NCBI GenBank assembly: GCA_030248225.1
Contig: JASANE010011716.1
Coordinates: 1 to 64,000 of the forward strand
Source: Trileptium ribeirensis
Lineage: Eukaryota > Nematoda > Enoplea > Enoplida > Thoracostomopsidae
Direction of reading: 5' to 3'
Length of the DNA stretch: 64,000 bases
In this document: in pieces, positions 44,401 through 55,907 of the stretch
Numbering within the stretch: position 1 is the stretch's first letter
How the letters are laid out: each line of letters opens with the position of its first letter
The notes under the pieces: model-generated
What the model was told of the DNA's origin: nothing
The model's input: the letters and a program-made list of their open reading frames with translations, nothing else
The model's database searches: none
Translations under genes and position numbers: made by a program

Positions 44401-44747
44401 TGCCGTAAATTCCAGGTTGCCAACCTATCCAATTTGAAGAAGTTTAGCAATAAACAATTTTGCTGTCTTAATTATGAAATATCCAATTATGTTCTTGAAA
44501 AGCTGATATCAAGACTGACAACATCAATCAAATCAAGTAATCGATACACTAACATCATACAAGCATTGATCAGAACTTAAATTAAACATTATCAACTATA
44601 GGTCAAACCGCGAAATGATTCTACAATAATCTAATACAGTGGAAATCCGACGGTCTCAGCGTTTTCACAAGCATTAATCTTGTCATCAAACTTTTATCTA
44701 TACAGTTCGTTCTGCTATACGTATACTGTAGCATTTTTCCCTTGCAG
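41418..44747. other. Intron sequence of the LamG/EGF gene
   Basis: AT-rich, without further exons that I can support. The 85-residue ORF at 42650-42907 has no features. A tRNA-like piece sits at 44050-44125. Confidence 0.4.
44050..44125 (+). repeat. tRNA-derived SINE-like piece
   Basis: TGGCTAAGTGGTCTAGCGC is a Leu/Ser-type D-arm with A box. The B-box position reads GTGTTCAACTTC, which is off consensus. A related inverted piece lies near 57800-57860. It is not foldable as a working tRNA. Confidence 0.3.
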
Positions 44748-44927
44748 GATTCCAATTTTCAAGAAACGCTGACAGCTATCTCCTTGTTCGAGCGGGAAAT
44801 GTGTTTCCCTTTAACGGATCGATAAAATTCGCTAATACCTTAACAGACGGCCGTGCACGAGTGCATCCAGCACAAATCTTGTTTACTGTCGGAAACGGCA
44901 GTTTCAGTTGCATTACAACAGAATCAG
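44748..44927 (+). CDS. LamG exon 3
   Basis: 180 bases between TTCCCTTGCAG and G|GTATGA, phase 1 to phase 1, with one open frame of 60 codons and no ATG needed. It reads FQFSRNADSYLLVRAG, later ILFTVGNGSFSC, the middle strands of a laminin G-like domain. Two NGS glycosylation sites are present. The next exon joins as ...ITTES-D-IAAQSWNEV. Confidence 0.55.
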
Positions 44928-45094
44928 GTATGAGATTGATACTTGTGTACGGTTATTGCATGTAGTTATTGTTATGATAACGTTGCTACTGAAAAAGAAA
45001 AATGACCGTATTAACAAACTACAGAATGATTTCAAGTATATTAAATCCAGAATCTGCCAGAGGAATTGATTTCATTCTTTCGTCGCGCTTTATA

Positions 45095-46383
45095 TAGGGA
45101 GTCCCATGAGTAAAGCCTCAACTTCAAACTATTGCTGAGACTCAGCAACCGTCATACTTTCAGGGATTATAATTGCACATTATCATAAGTATCTATGTAT
45201 AACAAAATGTCTGATACGCGATTTAGTTTGGCTGATCCTACAACTGCAGTAAGACTGTATTCAGTTACCCAAAATAGCAAGAAATTGTGCGAGAATGATC
45301 GCGATATTTGCTTCCGTAGCTCCCATATTATAAAACTATTGCTGCAATTAATAAAAGATTTAATTTAACAGGTTACATAGATGACTTGCCCTAAACAGGG
45401 AGACCACCGACGGCATCTGGTGATGGTGCGATAGTTAATATCTACTATCATTTTGACAATAATCCGACAAAGCTGATTTACCGCTGTGCTGTTGAAACCA
45501 GCATCACCAAATCGACTGTTTTCCAAATTGTTAAGTCTGGGTCTAAACCTTTTAGACCGATGTTAATTCATAGGCTGAATGAGGATGATTATGATCGGAG
45601 GGTTGAATTTTATGAAAAATGGTTACAGCGTCTCGACGACGATCCGGACTTAGCTGACGATATAATTTGGATCCACGAAAGCAATTTTAAACTGAATGGC
45701 CAAGTTAACCGGCATAACTGTGGTTATTGCCATGCACAAAACCCTCGTAACATTATCGAACACCATTTGAATGCTTCTGGTCTGATAGTATGGGTCGGCA
45801 TGTAGTCTGGTGGATTTCTTAGGCCGTTCCTTTTCGATGGTACTGTGAATGCAAACATTTATCTAGCGATGCTTAGAAATAAATTTTATGTTAATATTCA
45901 AGTATTAGCAAATATTGACATGCGTCAGTATATACAGGATGGCGCGCCTCCTCATTTTGCGATAGCTGTGCGCCGCTGGTTGGCCGAATCCTTCCCTTAC
46001 CGTTGGCTGAAACGCCGAGGCCCTCTCGAATTTCTCGCTCATTCTCCTAATCTAAACCCTCCTGGCTTTTTTCTATGAGGAACATTGAAGGAGGAGGTAT
46101 ACAAACGCAAATCACAAACCATGTTGTGCCTGAAAGTGGTTATATCGAAGGAGCTCTCCATTCTGAAGCGTGACATGGTTAGAAAAGTCTGTCGAAGTGT
46201 GCGTTTTGGACTGGACAAATGCGAAAATCTTGTAGGCGCCCAGGTTCGCACTTAGGATAAGTCTTATTCATCAAAAACCTAAGTTATATATGAGGGTATG
46301 TGCATACCAAAACACTTCTGGATATGTTTCTTACTTGGTGTGCTGGGTCATTAATGCTGGGGCGTTACTTATGGGACAACCTG
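45095..46383 (+). mobile_element. Mariner/Tc1-like transposon with TIRs and TA duplication
   Basis: The left end TAGGGAGTCCCAT and the reverse complement of the right end CAGGTTGTCCCAT match at 10 of 13; matching goes on to about 24 bases. TA dinucleotides flank both sides (45093-45094, 46384-46385). At 1.29 kb it has the size of a full mariner-like element. It sits in an intron of the LamG gene. Confidence 0.8.
45207..46254 (+). pseudogene. Mariner-like transposase, inactivated
   Basis: The N-terminal helix-turn-helix part is shifted after about 50 residues. From 45550 it reads HRLNEDDYDRRVEFYEKWLQ, FKLNGQVNRHNCGY, FDGTVNANIYLAMLRN, QDGAPPHFA and RRGPLEFLAHSPNLNPPGFFL, clearly Tc1/mariner-IS630 DDE_3. 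Two catalytic Asp are lost: IIFSDE-type became IIWIHE, and SPDLTPxDF became SPNLNPPGF. The middle QD is kept. In-frame stops fall at 45803 and 46076. Dead copy. Confidence 0.88.
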
Positions 46384-46385
46384 TA

Positions 46386-47125
46386 CTTTTAAATCTGAAA
46401 GTGCAGGCGCAGTGAACATCCTGAGCCAAATAAAATGTTCCGTTCCTTATTCTAGATATATTCCTATAACTTGTGGGATTTAGGGCAAATTCTAGTGACA
46501 AGCTAGCTACGAGATATTGCTAAATACGCACATGGATGAACCATTTTTTCCACATATTATATAGAAATATTACTGCTAATGCACTGCATGTGGTTTAACG
46601 AGGAAGAATTAACAAAATTATATCTGTTTTGCCTGAAATTTATCTTTCTTAGTAAGTTTACGTACTACAAAGGCATACTGAGGTATACCATTTTATTACA
46701 TGCCCATTCTGTGTTTATGCCCAACGCCAACAGTAACATTTTACATAGCCGTCCTTTATACTCTTCTGTGAACATTTGCTACAATTAATAAATTGTTACA
46801 ACCCTCTATAACTTATAAATTCTTATTGTATTGTTGCCGGTATTATATCAAGCTGATGTCCATGAAAATCTGCTTACTGACACGTTGCGTCTCGCTCAAA
46901 TCTGCACTGGTTTGAAAGAGTAATTGTCTTTTCAATGTCCTTTTACGGTACACCAATCGATTATATACTGCACTATTTTCAGCCACTTTGTAGAAATATT
47001 GATGGACGGAAATACATAAACAATCAACTGTTGGGGTGTTCCATGATATTCTCATTAAAAACAGATGATAGGACAAGTAATTGTAACGATATTTCTTTCA
47101 TGCTAAATGTAAAATCAGTTTTCAG
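46386..47125. other. Intron sequence with one exon-like decoy
   Basis: An open frame at 46983-47076 lies between plausible splice sites but enters in the wrong phase for its neighbours. It is therefore treated as intron. Nothing else is recognised. Confidence 0.35.
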
Positions 47126-47260
47126 ATATCGCTGCTCAATCGTGGAATGAGGTATCATTCTCGGTGTCAAACACAAGTCTATTTTGCTCTTTTCCTCACG
47201 GTGTAACTTCAGTGCAAAACTTTACCGCACAGAATTTCAATGACGCTGCACTGGCGATTA
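47126..47260 (+). CDS. LamG exon 4
   Basis: 135 bases between CAGTTTTCAG and A|GTGAGTATA, phase 1 to phase 1. It reads IAAQSWNEVSFSVSNTSL, the W-x-x-V strand of LamG (normally WHxV), and ends NDAALAI. N-glycosylation sites NTS and NFT are present. The sequence stays open past the donor, but the GTGAGT is near consensus. Confidence 0.55.
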
Positions 47261-47734
47261 GTGAGTATAATGTTATTTTTAAAATTTCTTTATGTTACTG
47301 TGCAAAGGGTTTATGTGTTTATACGAAATTTACAGACTTACAGAACAAATTCTTTGCAACAAAAATATCGGATGGGGGGGGGGGAGATATCATTTTAAGT
47401 CTGCCAAGGACAGAGTTTTTCAAGACAGAATATAAGTTTGACTTGGCGTGCTGGAAATGGCCATAGTTGCCCAGTCAAATTTTCACATCTCATCTTATTG
47501 CCTATCTTTTTATCTATCAATCTAGGAGATTATGGTGCCGTTTGGTTTAACCTTATTTGTTCAAACATTTCCGACTTTGCAGTAAATGTTAGATTTTGAC
47601 GGTCTCCGCAACACTAGTAGCAAGGAATCACGGCACGCAATTTATCAATGAACTAGTGTCATATGAATTATGAAGCAAATTAGACTAAGAAAGTCCAGAA
47701 AGTCCTGTATCTGGGTGATGTAGTATTAGTCAGC
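47261..47734. other. Intron sequence
   Basis: AT-rich; a G-run lies at 47374-47385. No other feature is seen. Confidence 0.4.
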
Positions 47735-48930
47735 GACCATCAAAGTCGTCCACCGCCCATTAGCAGGATCACCGTTAATAGGCTGTCGGCCGGACAACCG
47801 ACGATTATCCCGGCCGTTTAGAATTTTTGGTCGTTAACGTCCGCGAATGCCATAGACCGTTCATAATATGTCGTGGGCCAGTCGCCAAGCATAAATTTTT
47901 TTCCATTGTTGTTGGACCATTGCGTTCTATAGTAAGTAATATTTTAGCTTAATCTACGTTGGAGTCTGCCTACAGCATTGATAATAACGATGTTAAATGA
48001 TCTTTATAACGTTAAAACGAGTATAAATGATATTTTATTTTATTTGCTACACAGATACACATAGATAAAAATTTGTTCAGTACATTATGTCAGGTTAAGC
48101 ATAATACGTGAGTCCAAATTAGGTGCATACATAATTATTGTTCATTTGTCAAAATCACAAACTGAACCGTGCAAAAAATCGAGTTCACATGTTTGCCATT
48201 GGTATTTTTGTGATTGCGAACATGAGCATTACGATGTGTGAATGTAATTTGCGTACGGGCACAATTGTCTATTTCGCATGTTTGCGTACGTTGATCAAAT
48301 CACATGCTGAATCGGACTGCAAAAGTTTGAGTGTCTCTGTATTGTACAGCGTACGAGAAAAACGCGATTGGTAATCACGTTTTCTTGCACGCAGCAGCAA
48401 ATTGCAATACTACATCGCAAAATAATGACTGCGGACAGCACCTACATATTGCTGGATCGAAAATTTTGGACTATCGAAAATACGCGTACATAAGGTAAAA
48501 TCGTGGATTGTGCGCTATCATCGCTCTTACGATCGTGAACTGACTTGACAAAGGAGAACTCAGGGGAATGCAGATAAAGTGAACTGACGTATAATTAAAG
48601 TTGAGATAGAGATTTCGGGAGCGTAACGCACTTCAATATGGCAAAATTATTTTCCAAAGGGAAATTGTCACGGGCGAAAATATCTTTAGCTTTTAAATCA
48701 CTGTTGTCGTTTGGTCTATAGATGATTCGGTTTCGTTCGGAAAAGACATTTAGGTCTACTCATACTAAGCGACAAAGCGTTGAACAGTGGGTTGGCCGCT
48801 AGGTCGTTGGCCGGATGTTGAGCAGTTAGCCAGCAGTTGGAACTCGGCCGTCAGCAACTTGAAGGTCCAAAATTAACCAGGCCGTTTGACGGGTGGCGGT
48901 TTGACCTCAGACCTTGCCACTGCCCAAAAC
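47735..48930. repeat. ~1.2-kb GGCCG-ended repeat, copy 1
   Basis: Ends carry GGCCG-rich words in loose inverted order (CCACCGCCCATTAGC left, GACGGGTGGCGG right). Internal pieces (GTCTGCCTACAGCATTGATAA; TTAAAGTTGAGATAGAGATTT) recur in order at 54480-54800. It is probably a non-autonomous DNA transposon family without coding capacity. Confidence 0.4.
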
Positions 48931-49407
48931 TCGGCGAGATACGCCGTTTTTTTAAAACCAGATTGGTGCTTAACATTTTTAGTTGTAATACGGAGCGCCG
49001 ATAAATATTTCCACATGCTATACTAATTCACATCGTAGCAGCCAAACTACAAAATCGTCGTTGTTTATTTAGATTCTTGCGATATATAAAGCATCTCATG
49101 ACGCCAGCTTTCAAAACATTTTACTTTCAGGAATACCATAAACGGGGTGGTTGTCGCGTCAATGAGGGTAAAGACGAGGATATGCAAACTTGACCTTATG
49201 TCAGCCAAGCAAGTTCTTTATGAAATTTCAAAATCTGTCACTTCGAAAATGAGTTATGCTTATAAAAACACTAGCAATCTGACATATTAAGTTCAAGCAA
49301 CTACGGATGCTGAAAATACATGCATGCTTGTTGGTATATTATATGTTGGTTTTTATGATGTGGAAATTTTTTAAAATGTTAACAAGCGATGCAACTTCAT
49401 TTTACAG

Positions 49408-49478
49408 CAATCGGACTGACCCGATCTGGTCCTGAAGGTCCCTGTTCAGATTCACTTCCCAGATTAGCTGAGTTAAAG
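49408..49478 (+). CDS. LamG exon 5 (3' edge uncertain)
   Basis: After TTTTACAG the only open frame reads IGLTRSGPEGPCSDSLPRL, joined to exon 4 as ALAI-T-IGL, which fits the LxIGG motif before the last LamG strands. The best donor (AAAG|GTAGGA at 49479) leaves phase 0, but the next exon needs phase 1. Weaker donors at 49429 (G|GTCCTG) or 49439 (AAG|GTCCCT) would restore the frame. Confidence 0.4.
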
Positions 49479-49835
49479 GTAGGAACCCATTTGGTCAACA
49501 GTTACCCTATTTAGATAATATATCAGCATTTCAGTATAAATAACACTAGTTGATGGAAAACTAAAAAAGAATAGGGAGGTATTTTCCATGAGTGTAAAAC
49601 TGCCAAACATAATTTAAATCCAACTTCCTAATTTCGCCAAGTAGTAACTGTTGCCTCGTTTCCGGTAGAGGTGTAATCATTGTTGTGGCAATTAAATTTT
49701 TGCCAGACACCGGTTTTGGGGTATGATCTAATTATTTAAACTTTTTCAAAAACAACTTACTCTCCGATTACTTGGATGATTGCAAGAAATAGAAACCAGG
49801 CACTCATCCTGAAGATAAAATTTGCTATGCAATTT

Positions 49836-50146
49836 TTTTGGGTCTTTTCGGTTATCCCCCCAGCTGAAATTTCGTCAATTTTGAAGTTACAGATAAAATT
49901 TTGGTACTATTCGATTCACCTCGATGAGCTGGTTCAGAAAATATCCATTTTACCCACATCTCTGATAATTTTTTTCAATTTTTTGAGGTCCCAATAGCCC
50001 ACTCGGGAACCCAAAAAATTTTTTCGTCGGAATATGATCATATTGGGTATCATACGGCTCGGCTTGATGAGACAAGTCGACTGGTTTTTAATTTATCGAA
50101 ATATACCCCAGCGTTAGAAAGTGATGATGGACCAAGTAACCCTGAG
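49836..50146. repeat. Inverted repeat, left arm
   Basis: About 310 bases, running from GGGTCTTTTCGGTTAT to CCAAGTAACCCTGA, that recur in reverse at 50326-50636 with roughly 80% identity. It lies inside an intron of the LamG/EGF gene. Confidence 0.85.
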
Positions 50147-50325
50147 GGGCAGAAATAAATGCCGGCCATGCCGTTCTGGGTATACTAAGGCTAAGATTTT
50201 GTCTTAGCCTAAGGTAAGGTCTTTATATGAGACATACGCTAGGTCTAAGCCTAAATCGCGGGGCTACCGCCCCCGAACCCCAGCTCTAAGCTGTTCTTTT
50301 TTCTAACGTTATAACGTACGGCACA
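50147..50325. other. Loop between the arms, GGCTTAGG-type repeat
   Basis: The spacer holds a local hairpin (CTAAGGCTAAGA with TCTTAGCCTAAG) and GC-rich CCGCCCCCGAACCCC. The CTTAGG words resemble the degenerate array at 59600-59870. Confidence 0.6.
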
Positions 50326-50636
50326 TCAGGGTTACTTGGGCCTTCATAACTTCTAACGGTGGGGTAGATTTTAATAAATTACACACCAGTCGATTTGTCT
50401 CATCAGGCCGAGCCGCATGATACCAATATGATCGTATTCCGAAGAAAAAAATTTTTGGGTTCCCGAGGAGGGACCATTGGGGCCTCAAAAATCGAAGATA
50501 AAATTGGCCAGGGATGTGGATAAAATGGGTATTTTCTGAACCAGCCCATTGAGCTGAATCGATTAGTACCACATTTTTATCTGTATCTTCAAAATAGACA
50601 AAATTCCGGCTGGGGAATAACCGAAAAGACCCATTT
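50326..50636. repeat. Inverted repeat, right arm
   Basis: Reverse counterpart of 49836-50146. A 132-residue minus-strand ORF (50309-50707) covers it, but the left arm does not keep that frame, so selection on a protein is unlikely. Confidence 0.85.
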
Positions 50637-51280
50637 TTTGGCTGTTTGGCGGTGTCTTCACATGATCGAGCATCCTGAAGACACAATAAGGTGATATAAT
50701 GAAGCATATGTAATGATTTACATCACTATAAGTATTCTCACACTCAAACGGCGGCTAGTTTTGTTGATCTGTTGGGCCATTATATGCGATTAACAATACT
50801 ATTAAGTAAAAAAAATTCCCCAATTGCTGGCCTGTCACCCCTATCAACTAGCAATCCACTAACTGGTCAATATAACAAACTTTTTCATGTAGACAGTGGA
50901 GGCTGTTCAAGTTTTTTTGCATACGCAATACAATAACCGTACTTATTTTGTAAACTATAATATATATTTCAATATTGCATTCGAAAGCCGGATTCAGACG
51001 TTATTGTTAGTCTTGAACTTATATGTGGTGAAGAGAAACGTGTGTTATTAAAACAAAACTTGAAAAGAATATAAGTGTAAGCGCTAAATTATATTTGATT
51101 CATTCAGATTTTTCTAAATTAATGGTGGTCCGGGCCAAATCGTCGTACCTGTCTGCACCGTTGTGGTCCGGACCACATTAGTTGCGGTCCGGATCCAGTT
51201 GCATCACTAATGTTAAAATACATGATTGTTTTCAACTCCAATTAAACAATGATAATACTCTAGCAATCGTGTAATTTTAG

Positions 51281-52598
51281 GTTCATTTTCAAATGGTTGT
51301 ATTGTGGAACTCTCAATCCATGGTGTTCAAAAAGAATGTACTTCAGCGGAATTGTCGCGGAGTACGTTTACTTCAAAGGGAATAACTTGTGGACTATGCC
51401 ACGAGCAGCAGATGGCTATTGTGCCATCCCCTGAACCAATAGAACAGCACGCTCCAAATTTGCTAGAAACAAGATCGTCACATGATAGTAACCAGGAGGG
51501 TAATTATGGCATAGACAATGATCTCAAGCTTGTCCTGCTCAATGTTCCCCAAGAGACAGTGACTACAAACGGAAGCATAACTCCTAATGTTGCCTCAGGC
51601 AGTTACAATAACTATAGCGTTGTAAGTGCTGATAGTAGTAGCCTTACTAGCTCAAACCACAAATCACAGGTCACCACCGAGGTTACATCGTCTGCGCCAC
51701 CAAGCCTGTTTACGATTCAACCAAACTACAGAAGCGACGCGTCTTTAAATAATCGAAAGAACGTGAACTCGAATAATATAACTGAAGGTGAACAAGATAA
51801 ACAAAAGTTATTTACACCCTATAAACATCGTACAACAATTAACTTATTTGCAGAAATTCCAGATAATTCAACAGATTCGACAGTTATAATCAATAACACA
51901 TACGTTAGTGTGGTCAATAGCTCTTATCTAACCACTACAAGTGATATATCTTATCGACAGAGTATTAGTAACACTCATTCCACGAATGACTCTTCAACGA
52001 TTATCCATGACATCGCAGCCACAACTGAAAATCAACATAGTACCACGATTATAAAAACTCCAAGAGGCAATGAGCCACAGGCCACTAGAGGCACCGTACT
52101 AAACGCCACAGTCAACGAAGGAGAAAATCAAGCTTCGACAGTATTATCATGCTACAATAATCCTTGTCTAAATGGAGGAACATGTACCACAGTGGTAAAT
52201 AGTGATGTGATCAACTATAAATGTATTTGTACCGAATATTTTGATGGTGAAAATTGTTCACAACATTTATCTCCATCTCCAAGCACCAACTATAGCAGCG
52301 CCGATCTTGGTAATCAATCAAGTATTCAGCAACAAAGCTCAAATACTTCAGCGATAAACAATGAGACATTATTTGGGGATAATCCAAATTGTGAGGAACA
52401 ACAAGGCGTTTGCAAAAATGATGGTACATGTATCGACATACCTGGATCTAGCAATACCTTTTTCCGAATTTCATGTCAATGCAAACAGGGTTGGCTGCCA
52501 CCGTATTGTGAAGCTAAAGATCCGTGTGCCACACTAGTCTGTCTCAACGATGGTACTTGTAGCTCTACTGAGGTAGCGTTGAATGAATTTGAAGCAAA
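51281..52598 (+). CDS. Large exon: LamG end, mucin region, EGF repeats
   Basis: The acceptor GTGTAATTTTAG opens a 1318-base exon, phase 1 in and phase 2 out (AA|GTAAGTCA). It begins SFSNGCIVELSIHG...ITCGLC, the GC-I-x-x-L-x-I-x-G end of LamG. About 270 residues rich in Ser, Thr and Asn with many N-x-S/T sites follow. Next are EGF 1 (CYNNPCLNGGTC...CICTEYFDGENC), a short linker, EGF 2 (CEEQQGVCKNDGTC...CQCKQGWLPPYC) and the first three Cys of EGF 3. The usual ATG-based start does not apply because this is an internal exon. Confidence 0.75.
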
Positions 52599-53655
52599 GT
52601 AAGTCATAACATCCATATTTTTTATCAGATTTAGCCGGAATTCAAACTACAAAAGATTGAAGCCTCATGCTATGTGTGTTGAAAATCAGTTACAAATCAG
52701 TTTGGTGGTTTCTTTTCTAGAATTTGCAAATATGTATTGCGAATTTGCGAAAGTATTGCTACAAATTCATGAGGTACTCATTTACGTCAACTACTGCTTT
52801 TTAACAGCCTTATTTCTACATTTTGCCATGAAAGTGACCTAGTTTTTATATTATAGGTTACAACACACTGTATATGTACCATATATGTGTCATAGGTGCG
52901 CATGGAGGGTTTCGGATGGCTACCGTCTTCGCCCCCCCTCCCCACACCCACTTCCAGGTTCGGACGCTCCCTGGGGATTCGCGACTCCATCCACCCCACG
53001 CACAAACATAGCCGGAAATTTTGTTTGTCAGGAGCAAAATTAACAAACTTAAGCGGAAAAGTTGGGGAAAATTATGACAGACGATTGAATAACATGGGAA
53101 CATTTTTTCGTACTCCAACCACTGTAAACATATGCGCCTGCATAACCAAGCTATGCAGTATGTACCAGGGATATATATAATCGCATCACCATTTTCTAAC
53201 CCGGTGATCAGCTCATCCGGTCTTAGAGAACAATTAAATATCTGCTTGGTAGATGTGTATTTTTGCGCACGGATTACAATTCCGTTTTCGGCTGAGCTTT
53301 AGCCACGACTACAACAGTCCTGAGCATAAGTATTATCAAGTGAATGCAACCCGTTTAGATGCGTTTTGAAGTAGTTTTGTCATCTTTTGAAATCATTTGT
53401 ATACTAACTGCAAGCAGCATCATCACAAACTGGTGTTCAGTGCTTAAATTTGTTTTCGGGTTGCACTGCATGAACATGACCAACAAAACTGCACACCACC
53501 TTCTACCAACTTTCCACCCTTCTGAACGGCTTCTCATTGTGAATTCAGAGCAATCGTCATCGCACGCCTTAAATTTATGTGCACTTTTAGTTTCCAATGT
53601 GTCTCTGCAGAAGAGGTGAGCACATAAAGAAAAGGCCAAAAACGCTATTTTATTA
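52599..53655. other. Intron sequence with a C-tract repeat
   Basis: 52895-53100 is a GC-tract repeat followed by AAATTAACAAA-type sequence that resembles 58980-59110. No further exon is seen. Confidence 0.5.
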
Positions 53656-54005
53656 TATTGAGTACAGTACCGAGGAGAGAGCTTTCGGAGTATTAATCAG
53701 GACAGGGTCACACGCCGAGACCCAGTGACCCAAAATGACCTGGTGATCCGGTTTCATCTCTGATAAGTACAAATTTACAAACGTTCACGGTATACAAACA
53801 AATCTTATCGGAGCAACCATAGCAAGATATGTGCCATATAACGGGCCCGTCCAATATCTGTACCTGTGTTCCGAGGACCACACAGTATTAGTTCGAGATG
53901 AAGCCGGGTTATCGGGCATTTTCGGGTCACATCACCGACCAGCTCATAGTGTCTGACCCGGCCTGGTTCAGCACCCAAAGACTATGTTCTGTACTGTACT
54001 CAATA
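53656..54005. mobile_element. 350-bp MITE with 15-bp perfect TIRs
   Basis: TATTGAGTACAGTAC at 53656-53670 is the exact reverse complement of 53991-54005. Inside, GGGTCACA/CGGGTCAC and GACCTGGTG words repeat. It is non-coding and lies in the 3.3-kb intron. A target duplication was not resolved. Confidence 0.65.
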
Positions 54006-54479
54006 AAGCAGAAGAATGTCTCTTGCCTTCTTGTCTGATTGCAGGGACTCTGTGGAAACTAAAATTCTGGTAAGCCAAGCTCTGCGATGCCGAACTGCTC
54101 TAAATTTTCAATAATAAGACGACCATAAGAGGAAAGGTTGGTAGAACGGTGTTGCGCTTCGTTGGGGCCATACCGTGCAGTCTGGAAAAACAATTTATAA
54201 ATCAGGAAAGCTAAGGCCTAGTGTTGTACACGCCTTCCCTGGCTAAGCCCTACAGAAAAACCAATCATAACCTGTCCAAATGGCGGTTTGCAAAGCAGAT
54301 ATACAACTGTTTTGAAAACAATATCTTTTACGCCATTCGCGGAATTATGATACATTGGCAGCTTTGGAAAACAGTTTTGTCACTAGCTCACTACCGAATC
54401 GGGTCGCGGCGTTACTACCGTGACAGAGTGACTGGGTAACAAAATGTTTACCATGTGCTATCTGTGGTGCTGCTACAGG
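54006..54479. other. Intron sequence
   Basis: No feature recognised. Confidence 0.4.
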
Positions 54480-54800
54480 GAAATGGCCCTGAAAACTGTC
54501 AGCTGTCCGTTTTAGACCGTCGGCCGAATGGCAGAAGATTAAGAATTTTGTTGTTCACCGAATGTTGACCACAGCCATCTTTCTTTGTCAATATTTCACC
54601 TTAACATACGCAGAAGTCTGCCTACGGCAGTCATAGTGAAGATATTAAGTTGCTCTGTAACGTAAAATTCAGTGCATAGATATAGTTTAATCACTAGACT
54701 GACCAAAATTTGCGGAGCACATTACGTCGCAGTAAGCTTATTTAAAGTTGGAATAGAGATTTTTGCAAAATAATGCACTTTGATAAGGTACAGATAAACT
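54480..54800. repeat. GGCCG-ended repeat, copy 2 (deleted)
   Basis: Collinear pieces of the 47735-48930 repeat (GTCGGCCGAATGG; GTCTGCCTACGGCAG; TTAAAGTTGGAATAGAGATTT) with the middle missing. Confidence 0.4.
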
Positions 54801-55907
54801 GTACACATGCAGTTTTCAAATTCCTACGCACAAACATCCTTCTGTCACAATTACTGTGGTATTTTTGGCAAAAGATTATTATATTTCAACTTGGTTCGAA
54901 AAAAGGCGTATAGTACCGATATTTCAGTACATAATATATTTAATAAAAAGGATCCGCGATAAAATTTTGTAGATAAGCAAGAGACTTTGTCATATACGCA
55001 TATACTTAGCCTTTATCAGATTTGGCCATTTTTGGGCTTCAATGCTTCTTGATAAGACTGAAAAGCCGCCAGATTGCCCAACTACTTCCAGTACAGTTTG
55101 CCTATGGTTGGCCTAGCAGTACGATTAGGCACTTAATACGTCTCTGCACTGTACTTTGTGTAAATAGCTCAACTGCAAATATAGCGAATTTTCAAACAAT
55201 ATTGTTCAAGTAATTGTACACGAATTTGAAATTCATATCGTAGTAAGAGAAGCTTACCCACTATCAGTTGATTCGTTGGGCCGTATGCCGGCCGTATGCC
55301 TTTAAAACTAGCCGTTTCCCAACTTTGTACTGTACTGGTTTATCTCAAATGGTGATCATGTAAACATTTATAAGTTTTTAAAATTAAAAACAAAAGTAAA
55401 ATCTTGCAAATATATAGCTGAAATAGTAATATAAAAATTTTTCATCGTGAACGAGTGTGCGAGGATGAATTAGTTATTAACAGTTGTACATAAAACCAAT
55501 AAAACTTGAGATAAGCTAGATTGTTAACTGACAATTCCGCTTGTACAATTTCAAATTTACATCGTAATCCTCCATAAGTACGTTAAAGATTTAGACGACA
55601 TTTGCTCTAGCGTTATATCGAACAGATTAGAATATAATAGTACAGAATGTGACTCTATAAATTTTTCAGACTCCTGGCGTGCGGGACACGTATTCACGGA
55701 TCCGCATGTTTGCTGCTGTGACTGTCTCACCAGCGCTGAGTGGATATTTATGAGATTTAAGTCGAAGACATATACTTTACTAACAAAATATATCCGAAAC
55801 ACTGCACTTACAAATATTTTTTCATAAGAAAAAATATCACGCAATGTGACATGGGTCGTAAGCACACAATGTTTGATGCATAATAACTATAAAATTGTTT
55901 GTTGCAG
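54801..55907. other. Intron sequence up to the last exon
   Basis: AT-rich and featureless. It ends with the acceptor TTGTTTGTTGCAG. Confidence 0.5.

Noticed and set aside
46983..47076. Exon-like frame (CRNIDGRKYINNQ..., FSLKTDDRT) with a TATTTTCAG acceptor and a possible 49-bp intron after it
   Set aside because: It enters in phase 0, but the LamG exon before it leaves in phase 1. The exons at 44748 and 47126 join directly in phase, so this piece is not needed.
50309..50707. 132-residue minus-strand ORF on the right arm of the inverted repeat
   Set aside because: The left arm does not keep this frame, so the ORF is not supported by its own repeat partner.
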